A DNA stretch of 54,660 bases, taken from Pyramidobacter sp. C12-8 (GTDB taxonomy: Bacteria; Synergistota; Synergistia; Synergistales; Dethiosulfovibrionaceae). The stretch is taken from assembly GCF_002007215.1 (NCBI RefSeq), contig NZ_MUHX01000017.1:1-54660 (forward strand), written 5' to 3'. Positions 32,677-40,688 of the stretch are shown here, one piece after another (positions within the stretch are counted from its first letter, which is position 1; every line of letters starts with the position of its first letter). Under the pieces are notes generated by a model. The model worked only from the letters and a program-made list of their open reading frames with translations. It ran no database searches and was not told the origin of the DNA. Made by a program: the position numbers and the translations under genes.

Positions 32677-34143
32677 TCAAGCCGTTTTCTTTTTTGTGCG
32701 GAACGCGGGCAGCAGAAGCAGGACGATCAGCGCCCACAGCACGATACAGAGCGGGCGCGTGAAGAAGATCGCCGGCGAGCCGTTGGAGATCGCCAGCGCG
32801 CCGCCGAAGCCCTCCTCCGTGATGCGCCCGAGGATCAGCCCCAGAACCACTGCGCCGAGATCGAACCCCATGCGGTGCAGGAAGTAACCGCCGACGCCGA
32901 AAGCCAGCATCGTCCAGACGTCGAACATCATGTTGCGCATCGCGAAGCTGCCCACCACCGAGAGCACGGCGATCGCCGGCACCAGCAGCGAGTTGGGCGC
33001 CGTGGAGATGCGCGCGAAAAACGGCGCCAGATAGATGCCGAGGAACAGGAACACGACGTTGGCGAGAAACAGCGAGAGAATGAAGCCGTAGGTGATCGTG
33101 CCGTACTTGGTGAACAGCTCCGGCCCCGGGATCAGGTTGTTGATCGTCAGGCCGCCCATCAGACAGGCCGCCACCGAGTTGCCGGGAATGCCCAGCGTCA
33201 GCATCGGCACCAGCGAGCCGCCGACGCAGCCGTTGTTGGCGCTCTCCGACGCGGCCACGCCCTTCGGGTTGCCGTGGCCGAACGTCTCCGGTTCCCTGTC
33301 GAGCGACTTGGCCGTGTTGTAGGAGATGAAGGCCGAGATCGTCGCGCCCGCGCCGGGGAGCATGCCGACGATCGTGCCGATGACGCCGCCGCGCGCGATC
33401 GTCGGCGCCAGCCCCTTGGGCAGCTTGTTGTCCTTCAGCGTCGAAACGTCGGCCGCCAGCTCCTGCACGATGCTGGCCTCGCCGGTCAGGTCGAGCAGCT
33501 GGCTGACCGAGAACAGGCCGATCAGCGCGGGGATGTCCTTGACGCCGTCGAACAGCTCCGGCACGCTGCCGGCGAAGCGCGGATAGGCGTCCATCGGATC
33601 CATGCCGATCGAAGCGATCAGCAGACCGATCACGCCCGAGATCAGCCCCTTGATCAGATTGCCGCTCGTCAGCGTGACGATACTCGTCAGCCCCATGACG
33701 GCGAGCAGGAAGTTCTCCGGCGGCCCGAAGCGCAGCGAGAACTTGGCCAGCACCGGCGCCACCAGCAGCAGCGCCAGCGTAGAGATGATGCCGCCCCAGA
33801 AGCTGGCCACCGTGGCGATCGTGATCGCCACGCCGCCTTTGCCCTTGCGGGTCATCGGGTAGCCGTCGAGCGCCGTGGCCGCCGCGGCCGGAGTGCCGGG
33901 CGTGGACAGCAGGATCGACGAGATCGCGCCGCCGAACATGCCGCCGGAATAGACGCCGCCCATCAGCGCCAGGCCGACGACGGGATTCATGCCGAACGTG
34001 ACGGGGATCAGCAGCGCCACGGCCATCGTCGCCGTCAGACCGGGAATGGCGCCGATGATGACGCCTCCCAGCGTGCCCGCGACGATGGCGAGCAGCGGCG
34101 CGGGAGCGAACAGGCTCAGCGCCGCCTCAATGATCATTTCCAT
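32677..34143 (-). CDS. tctA: Tripartite tricarboxylate transporter, large permease TctA
   Basis: A 488-residue membrane protein with about 11-12 helices. The motifs GTLGGVIIGAIPGLTATMAVALLIPVT (first half) and GGVIGTIVGMLPGAGATISAFISY (second half) are the two family signature loops; GNPKGVAASESANNGCVGGSLVP is also typical. With TctB and the periplasmic TctC it imports tricarboxylates or other organic acids using a sodium or proton gradient. The ATG at 34143 follows AAGGGGAGTGACGG. Last gene of the three-gene unit. Confidence 0.95.
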   Translation of the reverse strand: MEMIIEAALSLFAPAPLLAIVAGTLGGVIIGAIPGLTATMAVALLIPVTFGMNPVVGLALMGGVYSGGMFGGAISSILLSTPGTPAAAATALDGYPMTRKGKGGVAITIATVASFWGGIISTLALLLVAPVLAKFSLRFGPPENFLLAVMGLTSIVTLTSGNLIKGLISGVIGLLIASIGMDPMDAYPRFAGSVPELFDGVKDIPALIGLFSVSQLLDLTGEASIVQELAADVSTLKDNKLPKGLAPTIARGGVIGTIVGMLPGAGATISAFISYNTAKSLDREPETFGHGNPKGVAASESANNGCVGGSLVPMLTLGIPGNSVAACLMGGLTINNLIPGPELFTKYGTITYGFILSLFLANVVFLFLGIYLAPFFARISTAPNSLLVPAIAVLSVVGSFAMRNMMFDVWTMLAFGVGGYFLHRMGFDLGAVVLGLILGRITEEGFGGALAISNGSPAIFFTRPLCIVLWALIVLLLLPAFRTKKKTA

Positions 34144-34159
34144 AGACCGTCACTCCCCT

Positions 34160-34663
34160 TCACAGAAGCGCCAGAGCCGCTCTGGCCTTGGCGAGCGAGC
34201 CGGGCACGTCGGCGAACGTGAATTCCTCGAAGATCCCCAGCGGCACCGGCACGCCGAGGAAGCGCACGAACACCCCGTACACCAGCGCCAGCAGCACGAC
34301 CGCGCTGACGATCAGCAGCAGCGGCCGGCGCAGCCCCAGCAGGAACGCCAAGACGAGCATGTAAACGGCGCTGGCAACGTAAAATCCCGCGTATTTGAGC
34401 GACAGCACATAAACGAGCGTCAGCGCCACCGTGGCGGTAAACGCTCCGGGAGCCTTCACCCACTGCGGTTTGCCGGGATCCGCGCCGCGCAGCGACGCGG
34501 CGATCAGCAGAGCGCAGAGGATCGCCATCACCGCCAGCAGGAATTTGACGTACTGCGAAGCGTGCACGGCGTACGCCGGAAATTTGAGAACTTCGGAATA
34601 GATGGCGCCGGCGAGGAAAATCCCCGCGGCGCCGGAAAGGATGCTGACCGTTTTCTTGTTCAT
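34160..34663 (-). CDS. tctB: Tripartite tricarboxylate transporter, small permease TctB
   Basis: A 167-residue protein with four predicted helices in the usual spacing for TctB: about 5-25, 38-58, 75-95 and 110-135. Sequence conservation in TctB is low; identification rests on size, topology and position between tctC and tctA, with gaps of 16 and 27 bases. ATG 34663 lies behind a weak ribosome site. Confidence 0.88.
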   Translation of the reverse strand: MNKKTVSILSGAAGIFLAGAIYSEVLKFPAYAVHASQYVKFLLAVMAILCALLIAASLRGADPGKPQWVKAPGAFTATVALTLVYVLSLKYAGFYVASAVYMLVLAFLLGLRRPLLLIVSAVVLLALVYGVFVRFLGVPVPLGIFEEFTFADVPGSLAKARAALALL

Positions 34664-34690
34664 AAGGATTCGGATGTCTGCGGCGAAAAT

Positions 34691-35635
34691 TTACCAGGGC
34701 GCGACTTCGTAGGCCTTGTCGGTCGCCGCCTGCAGCGCTTCGAGATACGCCTTGTACTCGTCGCCGTTCATCTCGTTGATCAGCAGCACGCCCTTGGCGG
34801 CTTCCTGGAACTCGGGATCGGCGATCGTCTTGGTGAACATCTCGCGGATCTTGGCGAGCGCCTCGGCGTCCATGCCGGCGGGAGCCGCGAAGCCGCGCGA
34901 AGAGTCGGAGACCATCGTCGGATAGCCGAGCTCGGCCGTGCAGGGCACGTCGGGCATCATGTCGCTGCGCTTGCCAGCCATCACGGCCAGACAGCGCATC
35001 TCGCCGGAGCGGACCTGCGCCTCAACTTGGGAGACGTTCATGAAACCCACCGTGACGTGCCCGCCCATGACGTTGGCCTTGGCCGCGGACGAACCCTTGG
35101 AGGGCACGGGGCGCAGCTTGATGTCGAGAGCGGCCTCCGTGGCCAGGCGGGCGAAATCGTCGTCGCCGCCGGGGCCGGACGTGGAGGCCGTGCAATTCTC
35201 GTTGTTCTTGACGTATTCAGCCAGCCCCTTCAGATCCATGATCGGGCTGTTGCCGGGCACGACGATCGCGCCCGGATCGGTGACGAGATTGCCGACGTAG
35301 TCGAAGCTTGCCAGCGTGTACTGCGCGCGCTTGGCGGAGACGTGGGCCGTCAGGTGCGGCGTGTAGAGACAGCCGAACGTGTAGCCGTCCTTCTTGGCGT
35401 TGGCGATGGCCTGGAATCCGATCTGGCCGCCGGCGCCCGGCAGGTTGTCGATCACCATCGGCGCGCCCAGATACTTCTCGCCGAACTTGGCCAGCAGGCG
35501 GGCCATCGTGTCGGTGCCGCCGCCCGCCTCGGAGGGGACGATCACGTGCACCGGCTTTTCGGGATAGGCGGCCGCGGCCGCGCCGGCGCAGCCCACCGCA
35601 GCGACGAAAGCGAGAACAGCAAACAGTTTCTTCAT
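34691..35635 (-). CDS. tctC: Tripartite tricarboxylate transporter receptor TctC (Bug family)
   Basis: A 314-residue periplasmic receptor. A signal peptide (MKKLFAVLAFVAAVGCAGA) precedes YPEKPVHVIVPSEAGGGTDTMARLL, the family hallmark (P-AGGGTD), and VIDNLPGAGGQIGFQAIANA. ATG 35635 follows a GGAGTGATCG site. It heads the tct operon and has a promoter with TTGAAA/TACAAT. Substrates of this family range from citrate to other carboxylates and nicotinate-like acids. A citrate-type ligand would make sense beside an aconitase-family gene, but that is speculation. Confidence 0.94.
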   Translation of the reverse strand: MKKLFAVLAFVAAVGCAGAAAAAYPEKPVHVIVPSEAGGGTDTMARLLAKFGEKYLGAPMVIDNLPGAGGQIGFQAIANAKKDGYTFGCLYTPHLTAHVSAKRAQYTLASFDYVGNLVTDPGAIVVPGNSPIMDLKGLAEYVKNNENCTASTSGPGGDDDFARLATEAALDIKLRPVPSKGSSAAKANVMGGHVTVGFMNVSQVEAQVRSGEMRCLAVMAGKRSDMMPDVPCTAELGYPTMVSDSSRGFAAPAGMDAEALAKIREMFTKTIADPEFQEAAKGVLLINEMNGDEYKAYLEALQAATDKAYEVAPW

Positions 35636-35967
35636 GAAACGATCACTCCGTTCTTTGGATATGATGTTGGTGAAACAAACCGCTTCTCTATTGTACAATT
35701 CAGAGAGTTTTTTTTCAAAGGAAAGTTGACGGAAAAAAGAATTTCTTTTGGAAATCGAAAAACGATCCCGCCGTCGGCGCCTTCGAGGCGGAAAAGCGGC
35801 GGCGCTTCGTCCGATGCAGAAGCGCCGCCGCTCTTTATATCGAAATTGTTTAGGGATGAATAATCAGCCCAAATACAACGAAGCAGAGGGAATATTTACA
35901 TGCGGTCCCTCTCGGGATCGGGTTTGGGTCGCGGTCTCAAAAGGCAGATGCGGGGAATGGCGTTTTT
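35636..35967 (-). other. Intergenic region with tctC promoter and fbpC-side terminator
   Basis: A 332-base gap without a supportable gene. On the minus strand TTGAAA (35718-35713), a 17-base spacer and TACAAT (35695-35690) form the tctC promoter, about 50 bases before the ATG. A 13-bp stem GCGGCGGCGCTTC/GAAGCGCCGCCGC (35796-35832) followed on the minus strand by CTTTTCC probably ends the ABC transporter mRNA arriving from the right. The remaining bases 35840-35967 show nothing further. Confidence 0.6.
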
Positions 35968-37074
35968 TCAGCGCGGCTCCGCTTCCACGGGCAGGACTTT
36001 GGCCGCCTCTTCGGAGATGGTCACGGCGCAGCGCTCGCCTTCGCGGTAGATCCTGTGCGCGTGCGGGTCGTCGATCTGCACGAGGATTTCCGCGCCCCGG
36101 TCGTCCTTCAGGTACGTCTCCATGCTGTGGCCGAGGTAAACGTTCGTGTTCACCGCGGCGTCGATAAAGCCCGCGCCCGGCTCGGCCACGCCCATCGACT
36201 CGGGGCGGCACATCACGGAACATTCGTCGCCGGCTTTCAGCTCTTTCGACCAGCGCGGGAACAGGCGTGTCTGCCCGCACACCTCGACGGCGCAGCCGTC
36301 CGCCTCGATCGCGTTCACGCGGCCGCGGAAGAACGTGACCTTGCCGCAGAACTCGGCCACGAACGCCGAAACGGGATCGAGATAGATCTCGTACGGCGTG
36401 CCGATCTGGGCGATCCGCCCCTTCCTCATGACGATGATGCGGTCAGACAGACTCATGGCCTCGACGCGGTCGTGCGTGACGTAGACGGCGGTGATGCCGA
36501 GGCCGCGCTGGATGCGGCGGATCTCGACGCGCATCTGTTCGCGCAGCAGCGCGTCGAGGTTGGAAAGCGGCTCGTCGAGCAGCAGCACGCCGGGATTGAC
36601 GATCAGCGAACGGGCCAGCGCCACGCGCTGCTGCTGGCCGCCGGACAGGCGGGACGGCGGGCGCAGCGCCAGCTCTTCCAGCCCGACGAGCTTCAGATAC
36701 TCGCCGACGCGCGAGGCGATCTCCGCGGCGGGGACTTTGCGCAGCCGCAGGCCGTAGGCCACGTTGTCGAACACGTTCATGTGCGGGAACAGGCCGTAGC
36801 TCTGAAACACCATGGCCGTGTCGCGCTGGTTGGGCGGCAGGGCCGTGACGTCGCCGCCGCCGATGAGGACGCGCCCCGTCGTGGGCAGCTCGAAACCGCC
36901 GATCATGCGCAGCATGGTGGTCTTGCCGCAGCCCGACGGACCCAGCAGCGTCACCAGTTCGCCCGGTTCGATCGTGAAATCGCAGGGGGCCACGGCGGCG
37001 ACGTCGCGCCCCGTCTGCGCGTCGTGAAAAACTTTCGAGACTCCTTCCAGAGTCACCGAGATGCTTCGTCTCAT
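35968..37074 (-). CDS. FbpC-like ABC transporter ATPase
   Basis: A 368-residue ATPase of the iron(III)/spermidine-putrescine/phosphonate class. Walker A is GPSGCGKTT, the Q-loop MVFQSYGLFPHM, the signature LSGGQQQR, Walker B VLLLDEPLSNLD and the H-loop YVTHDR. A C-terminal TOBE-like regulatory domain spans about residues 270-365. ATG 37074 follows GGAGGATTTCC; it is 30 bases after the permease stop. It energises the fused permease and FbpA-like receptor. Confidence 0.93.
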   Translation of the reverse strand: MRRSISVTLEGVSKVFHDAQTGRDVAAVAPCDFTIEPGELVTLLGPSGCGKTTMLRMIGGFELPTTGRVLIGGGDVTALPPNQRDTAMVFQSYGLFPHMNVFDNVAYGLRLRKVPAAEIASRVGEYLKLVGLEELALRPPSRLSGGQQQRVALARSLIVNPGVLLLDEPLSNLDALLREQMRVEIRRIQRGLGITAVYVTHDRVEAMSLSDRIIVMRKGRIAQIGTPYEIYLDPVSAFVAEFCGKVTFFRGRVNAIEADGCAVEVCGQTRLFPRWSKELKAGDECSVMCRPESMGVAEPGAGFIDAAVNTNVYLGHSMETYLKDDRGAEILVQIDDPHAHRIYREGERCAVTISEEAAKVLPVEAEPR

Positions 37075-37104
37075 GGAAATCCTCCGTTTACGGCTCAAAG
37101 GAAC

Positions 37105-39282
37105 CTAGACCAGGTTCTTTTCCAGGTTTTCGTTTTTGCGCACGATCACGCGCATCAGCCCGAAAGCCGCCAGCACGATGACGATCAGCACCGTGGAGAG
37201 CACGCTGGCGTAGCCGAAACGCAGGTTTTCGGAAAAGTTCAGGATCAGCACCGTAAGGTGGTTCCACCTGGCCGAGATCAGGAAGATGATGGCGCTGACG
37301 GCGGTCATGGCGCGCACGAAAGTGTAGGAAAGACTCGACAAAAAGGCGGGACGCAGCAGCGGCAGCACGACGGTCTTGAAGACCACGGCGCTGTTCGCGC
37401 CCAGATCCTGCGCGGCCTCCTCGATGGACGGGTCGATCTGGCGCAGCGAGGCCACGCCGCCTTCGATGCCCACGGGCAGTTCGCGCACCACGTAGTTGAC
37501 GACGATGATCGCCCCGGTGCCGACCAGCAGCAGCGGATGCTTGTTGAAGGCGAGGATGTAGCTGATGCCGATCAGAGTCCCCGGCAGCGCGAAGGGAGTC
37601 ATCAGCAGCGCTTCGAGCAGGCGCTTGCCGTGGAACTTCCGCCGCACGAGGATCACCGCCGCCAGCATCGCCAGCAGACCGGCGATCGGCGTGGCGCAGG
37701 ATGCCAGCGTCATCGTGTCGGCGAAGGCGTCCTTGGCGCGCGACAGCGCCTCGGCGATGTTGTCGAGCGAGAACGTGTAGTCGATGCCCCAGTTCTTGAC
37801 GAAGCAGCCGGCCACGATCGTGCCGTAGAGGGCGATCAGGAAGAACGAGATGGCCCACACGCCGGCCGTGAGCGCGCGCTTGCAGCCCGGCGACGTGATC
37901 TCGCGCAGGCGGCCCGAGGGCTTGCCCGTCACCGTTACGAACGACGTGCGCGCCACCCAGAAACGCTGCGCGAGAAAAGCCGTCAGCGTCGGCAGCAGAA
38001 GCAGCAGCGACAGCGCCGCGCCTTCGCCGAGGCGGTTCATGCCCGTCACCTCGAGATAGGCTTCGACCGACAGCACCTTGAGGCTGCCGGCGAGGATCAT
38101 CGGATTGGCGAAGTCGGCCAGCGAGTTGGTGAACACCAGCAGCCAGGCGCTGAGGATGCCCGGGGCCGAGAGCGGCAGCGTCACCGTGCGGAACGTCGTC
38201 CAGCGCGTGGCGCTGAGGTCGAGCGCCACGTCCTCCAGCGTCGAGTCGATCGCTTCGAGCACGCCCGACAGCGTTAAAAACGCGATCGGGAACATGCCCA
38301 TCGTCTGCACCACCGTCAGGCCGCCGAGGCCGTAGATGCTCGCGTTCGTCCAGCCCAGCGCCTTGGAGATCAGGCCGTTGTTGCCGAAGAGCAAAATGAT
38401 CGACAGCGTCAGCGAAAACGGCGGCGAGATCACCGGCAGCGTCGCCATCGCGCTGAGGAACCTGCGCCCCTTCACGTGCGTGCGCGTCAGCACGAAGGCG
38501 AAGAGAAAGCCGACCAGCGTCGACAGCGTCGCCGTGCAGACGCCAAGCTTCAGCGATCCGAACAGCGCCTCCAGCGAGCTTTTGCTGGAAAGGACCCCCC
38601 GCCACACGCGCAGGTCGAACCGGCCGTCGGGCATGAACGTCAGCCGCACGGCCGCATAAAGCGGATAGACGATAAAGACCAGCGCGATCAGCACCAGCCC
38701 AAGCACGGAAAAGCTCAGGAACGAATCGCGGCTGAGACGGCCGATGCACAGCAGCGCCGCGAACAGGCAGAAGCCGCCGACGGCGAACAGCGTCAGCAGA
38801 TGCTGGTATTTCGCGCCGGAGGCCACGTCGAAGCTGAACAGCGCCACGCCGGAAACGTAACGTTCGGCGTCGTACACGGGCGCGAACAGCAGCTGCCGCG
38901 GCGAACCGCCCACCTCGAAGCGCCCGGCGTCGAAGATCTCCTCGTATTCGGCGGACTCGAAACCGCGCCGGAAAAGCGGCGAATCCCTGCGCGTGCCGTA
39001 AAATTCCGCCAGTTCCGCGCTGCCGCTCTGCGCCTCGCCCGCGCCGAGCGGGACGTAGAGCAGGTCGAAGCCGCTTTTCTGCTCCTTGAGACGCGCGAGC
39101 CAGAGCGCGATCTCCTCCGGCTTTTCCGGCACGCCGGCCAGAGCGCTCTGGATCGCGCTCTTCTGCTGAGACGCCGTCAGCGAGGCGAACGAACCGGAAA
39201 GGCTGCTCCACACCCACCAGACGCAGCCGCCGAACAGGATCAGCGCGGCCAGAAGCGGCGGAAGCTTTTTCTTGTACGTCAC
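37105..39282 (-). CDS. FbpB-like fused ABC permease with extra N-terminal extracytoplasmic domain
   Basis: A 725-residue membrane protein holding two binding-protein-dependent permease units. The coupling loops are DSTLEDVALDLSATRWTTFR...LPLSAPG in the first half and PSIEEAAQDLGANSAVVFKTVVLPLLRP in the second. Unlike a standard FbpB (about 500-560 residues), it begins with one helix (about 8-28) followed by some 130-140 extracytoplasmic residues (for example SGFDLLYVPLGAGEAQ and FAPVYDAERYVSGVALFSFD) before the next helix. That part resembles a Cache-like sensory domain, though this is only an impression. The start is GTG 39282 behind AAGGAAG. It forms an operon with fbpA- and fbpC-like genes. 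Confidence 0.9.
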   Translation of the reverse strand: MTYKKKLPPLLAALILFGGCVWWVWSSLSGSFASLTASQQKSAIQSALAGVPEKPEEIALWLARLKEQKSGFDLLYVPLGAGEAQSGSAELAEFYGTRRDSPLFRRGFESAEYEEIFDAGRFEVGGSPRQLLFAPVYDAERYVSGVALFSFDVASGAKYQHLLTLFAVGGFCLFAALLCIGRLSRDSFLSFSVLGLVLIALVFIVYPLYAAVRLTFMPDGRFDLRVWRGVLSSKSSLEALFGSLKLGVCTATLSTLVGFLFAFVLTRTHVKGRRFLSAMATLPVISPPFSLTLSIILLFGNNGLISKALGWTNASIYGLGGLTVVQTMGMFPIAFLTLSGVLEAIDSTLEDVALDLSATRWTTFRTVTLPLSAPGILSAWLLVFTNSLADFANPMILAGSLKVLSVEAYLEVTGMNRLGEGAALSLLLLLPTLTAFLAQRFWVARTSFVTVTGKPSGRLREITSPGCKRALTAGVWAISFFLIALYGTIVAGCFVKNWGIDYTFSLDNIAEALSRAKDAFADTMTLASCATPIAGLLAMLAAVILVRRKFHGKRLLEALLMTPFALPGTLIGISYILAFNKHPLLLVGTGAIIVVNYVVRELPVGIEGGVASLRQIDPSIEEAAQDLGANSAVVFKTVVLPLLRPAFLSSLSYTFVRAMTAVSAIIFLISARWNHLTVLILNFSENLRFGYASVLSTVLIVIVLAAFGLMRVIVRKNENLEKNLV

Positions 39283-39381
39283 GGGATCACTTCCTTATTG
39301 TATAAAAGCGCGCGACGAACCCGAGATACGAAAGACGGGACAAAGGATTCGCCTTGTCCCGTCACAGCGGTTCGGATTCGA

Positions 39382-40380
39382 TTACTTCGCGTCGGGAACT
39401 TCGGCGTTCCAGCGGGCCAGCAGGCGATCCTTGTTGGCGGCGTCCCACACGTCGTCCTGATCGACGAACTTCAGCTCGGAGACTTTCTTGCCGAGCACCG
39501 GGATCTCCGCGTCCGCGCCGAGCGGGATCACGTACCAGCCGCCGATGATCTTCTGTCCCTTGGGGCTGAGCACCCAGTCGTAGAGCTTCTTGGCCTCGAC
39601 CGGTTCGGGCCCGTTCTTGAGCAGCGACATCGAGGCCGTCTCGTAGCCGGCGCCCTCTTCGGGCACGGCCAGCGTCATCGGCGCGCCGTTGACGACCAGC
39701 TTGATCAGGTCGTGCAGATAGCCGATGGCGATGGGCACCTCGCCGATCGCGCAGGACTTGCCGGGCGCGGAACCGGACTTGGTGTACTGATCCATGGCGG
39801 CGTTCATCTTCTTGAGGAACTCGAAGCCCTTGTCCTCGTCGTTGCCGTTGATGCGGATCACGTTGGTGACCACGTTGTAGCCCGTGCCGGAGGTGGCGGG
39901 ATTGGCGACGCGCACCATCCCGGCGTACTCGGGCTTGAGCAGGTCGGCCCACTTCGTGGGCGCGGCGACGTTCAGCGCCCTGGCGCGGTCGTTGTTGGTG
40001 GCGAAAGCGATGCAGCCGAGGTACAGCCCCGACCAGCAGTTGTCGGGATCGCGGAAACGCGCGGGCACGTTCTCGGCCGCTACGCGCGAGCGGTACGGCG
40101 CCGTCAGACCCTTGTTCTTGGCGTTGATGTGCAGCGTGCCGACGCCGCCCACCCAGACCGAAGCCTGCGGGTTCTCCTTCTCCGCCTCGATGCGGGCCAC
40201 GGCCTCGCCGCTGGCCAGACGCACCCACTCCACCTTGATGCCCGTGTCGGCCTCGAAGGCGTCGAAAATTTCCTTCGCGAAAACTTCTTCCAGCGTCGTG
40301 TAGGCGCGCACCTTGTCCGCCGCCAGAGCGGGAACGCAAAGCGCCGTCACGCACAGCAGCGCGGCCAAAAACTTTTTCAT
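39382..40380 (-). CDS. FbpA-like ABC transporter substrate-binding protein
   Basis: A 332-residue periplasmic binding protein (SBP_bac_6/8-type, FbpA/AfuA family). A signal peptide (MKKFLAALLCVTALCVPALA) precedes VRAYTTLEEVFAKEIFDAFEADTG. ASVWVGGVGTLHINAKNKGL and YVIPLGADAEIPV are further family segments. ATG 40380 follows AAAGGACGAGATCTC. Relatives bind ferric iron directly, thiamine or 2-aminoethylphosphonate; conserved tyrosines for iron were not confirmed by eye. It is first in the operon and divergent from the aconitase-family gene. Confidence 0.9.
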   Translation of the reverse strand: MKKFLAALLCVTALCVPALAADKVRAYTTLEEVFAKEIFDAFEADTGIKVEWVRLASGEAVARIEAEKENPQASVWVGGVGTLHINAKNKGLTAPYRSRVAAENVPARFRDPDNCWSGLYLGCIAFATNNDRARALNVAAPTKWADLLKPEYAGMVRVANPATSGTGYNVVTNVIRINGNDEDKGFEFLKKMNAAMDQYTKSGSAPGKSCAIGEVPIAIGYLHDLIKLVVNGAPMTLAVPEEGAGYETASMSLLKNGPEPVEAKKLYDWVLSPKGQKIIGGWYVIPLGADAEIPVLGKKVSELKFVDQDDVWDAANKDRLLARWNAEVPDAK

Positions 40381-40688
40381 GAGATCTCGTCCTTTCGAAA
40401 AACAGAAATGGTGTTTGCCCGAAGCGCGCCTCATGGCGGCGCTTCTTGAAACGGAAAACGTTTATCATCACAATGCAAACTAATATTACCATAAACGCGC
40501 TAAAAAAACAGGAGATTTTATCGTCGCTGGGCGAGAGATAATATCTCGCCGTAAAAATATTGTTTGTATACGCCTATTCATGCAAAACCATTATGATAAA
40601 ACATGAAAAATCGTGATTTAATTTTATCGATAAATGCGGTATCCTTGGCTCATCAAGTTCTTATTCTGCGGAGAAAGAGGGGATTCGC
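40381..40688. promoter_or_regulatory. AT-rich divergent promoter region with two inverted repeats
   Basis: A 308-base gap between divergent transcripts, much more AT-rich than its flanks. It contains GGCGAGA-N7-TCTCGCC (40530-40550) and an imperfect larger inverted repeat TTATGATAAAA (40591-40601) / TTTTATCGATAA (40622-40633), the latter 56 bases before the hydratase ATG. Both are candidates for operator sites of a shared regulator. No further gene was seen here. Confidence 0.5.
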
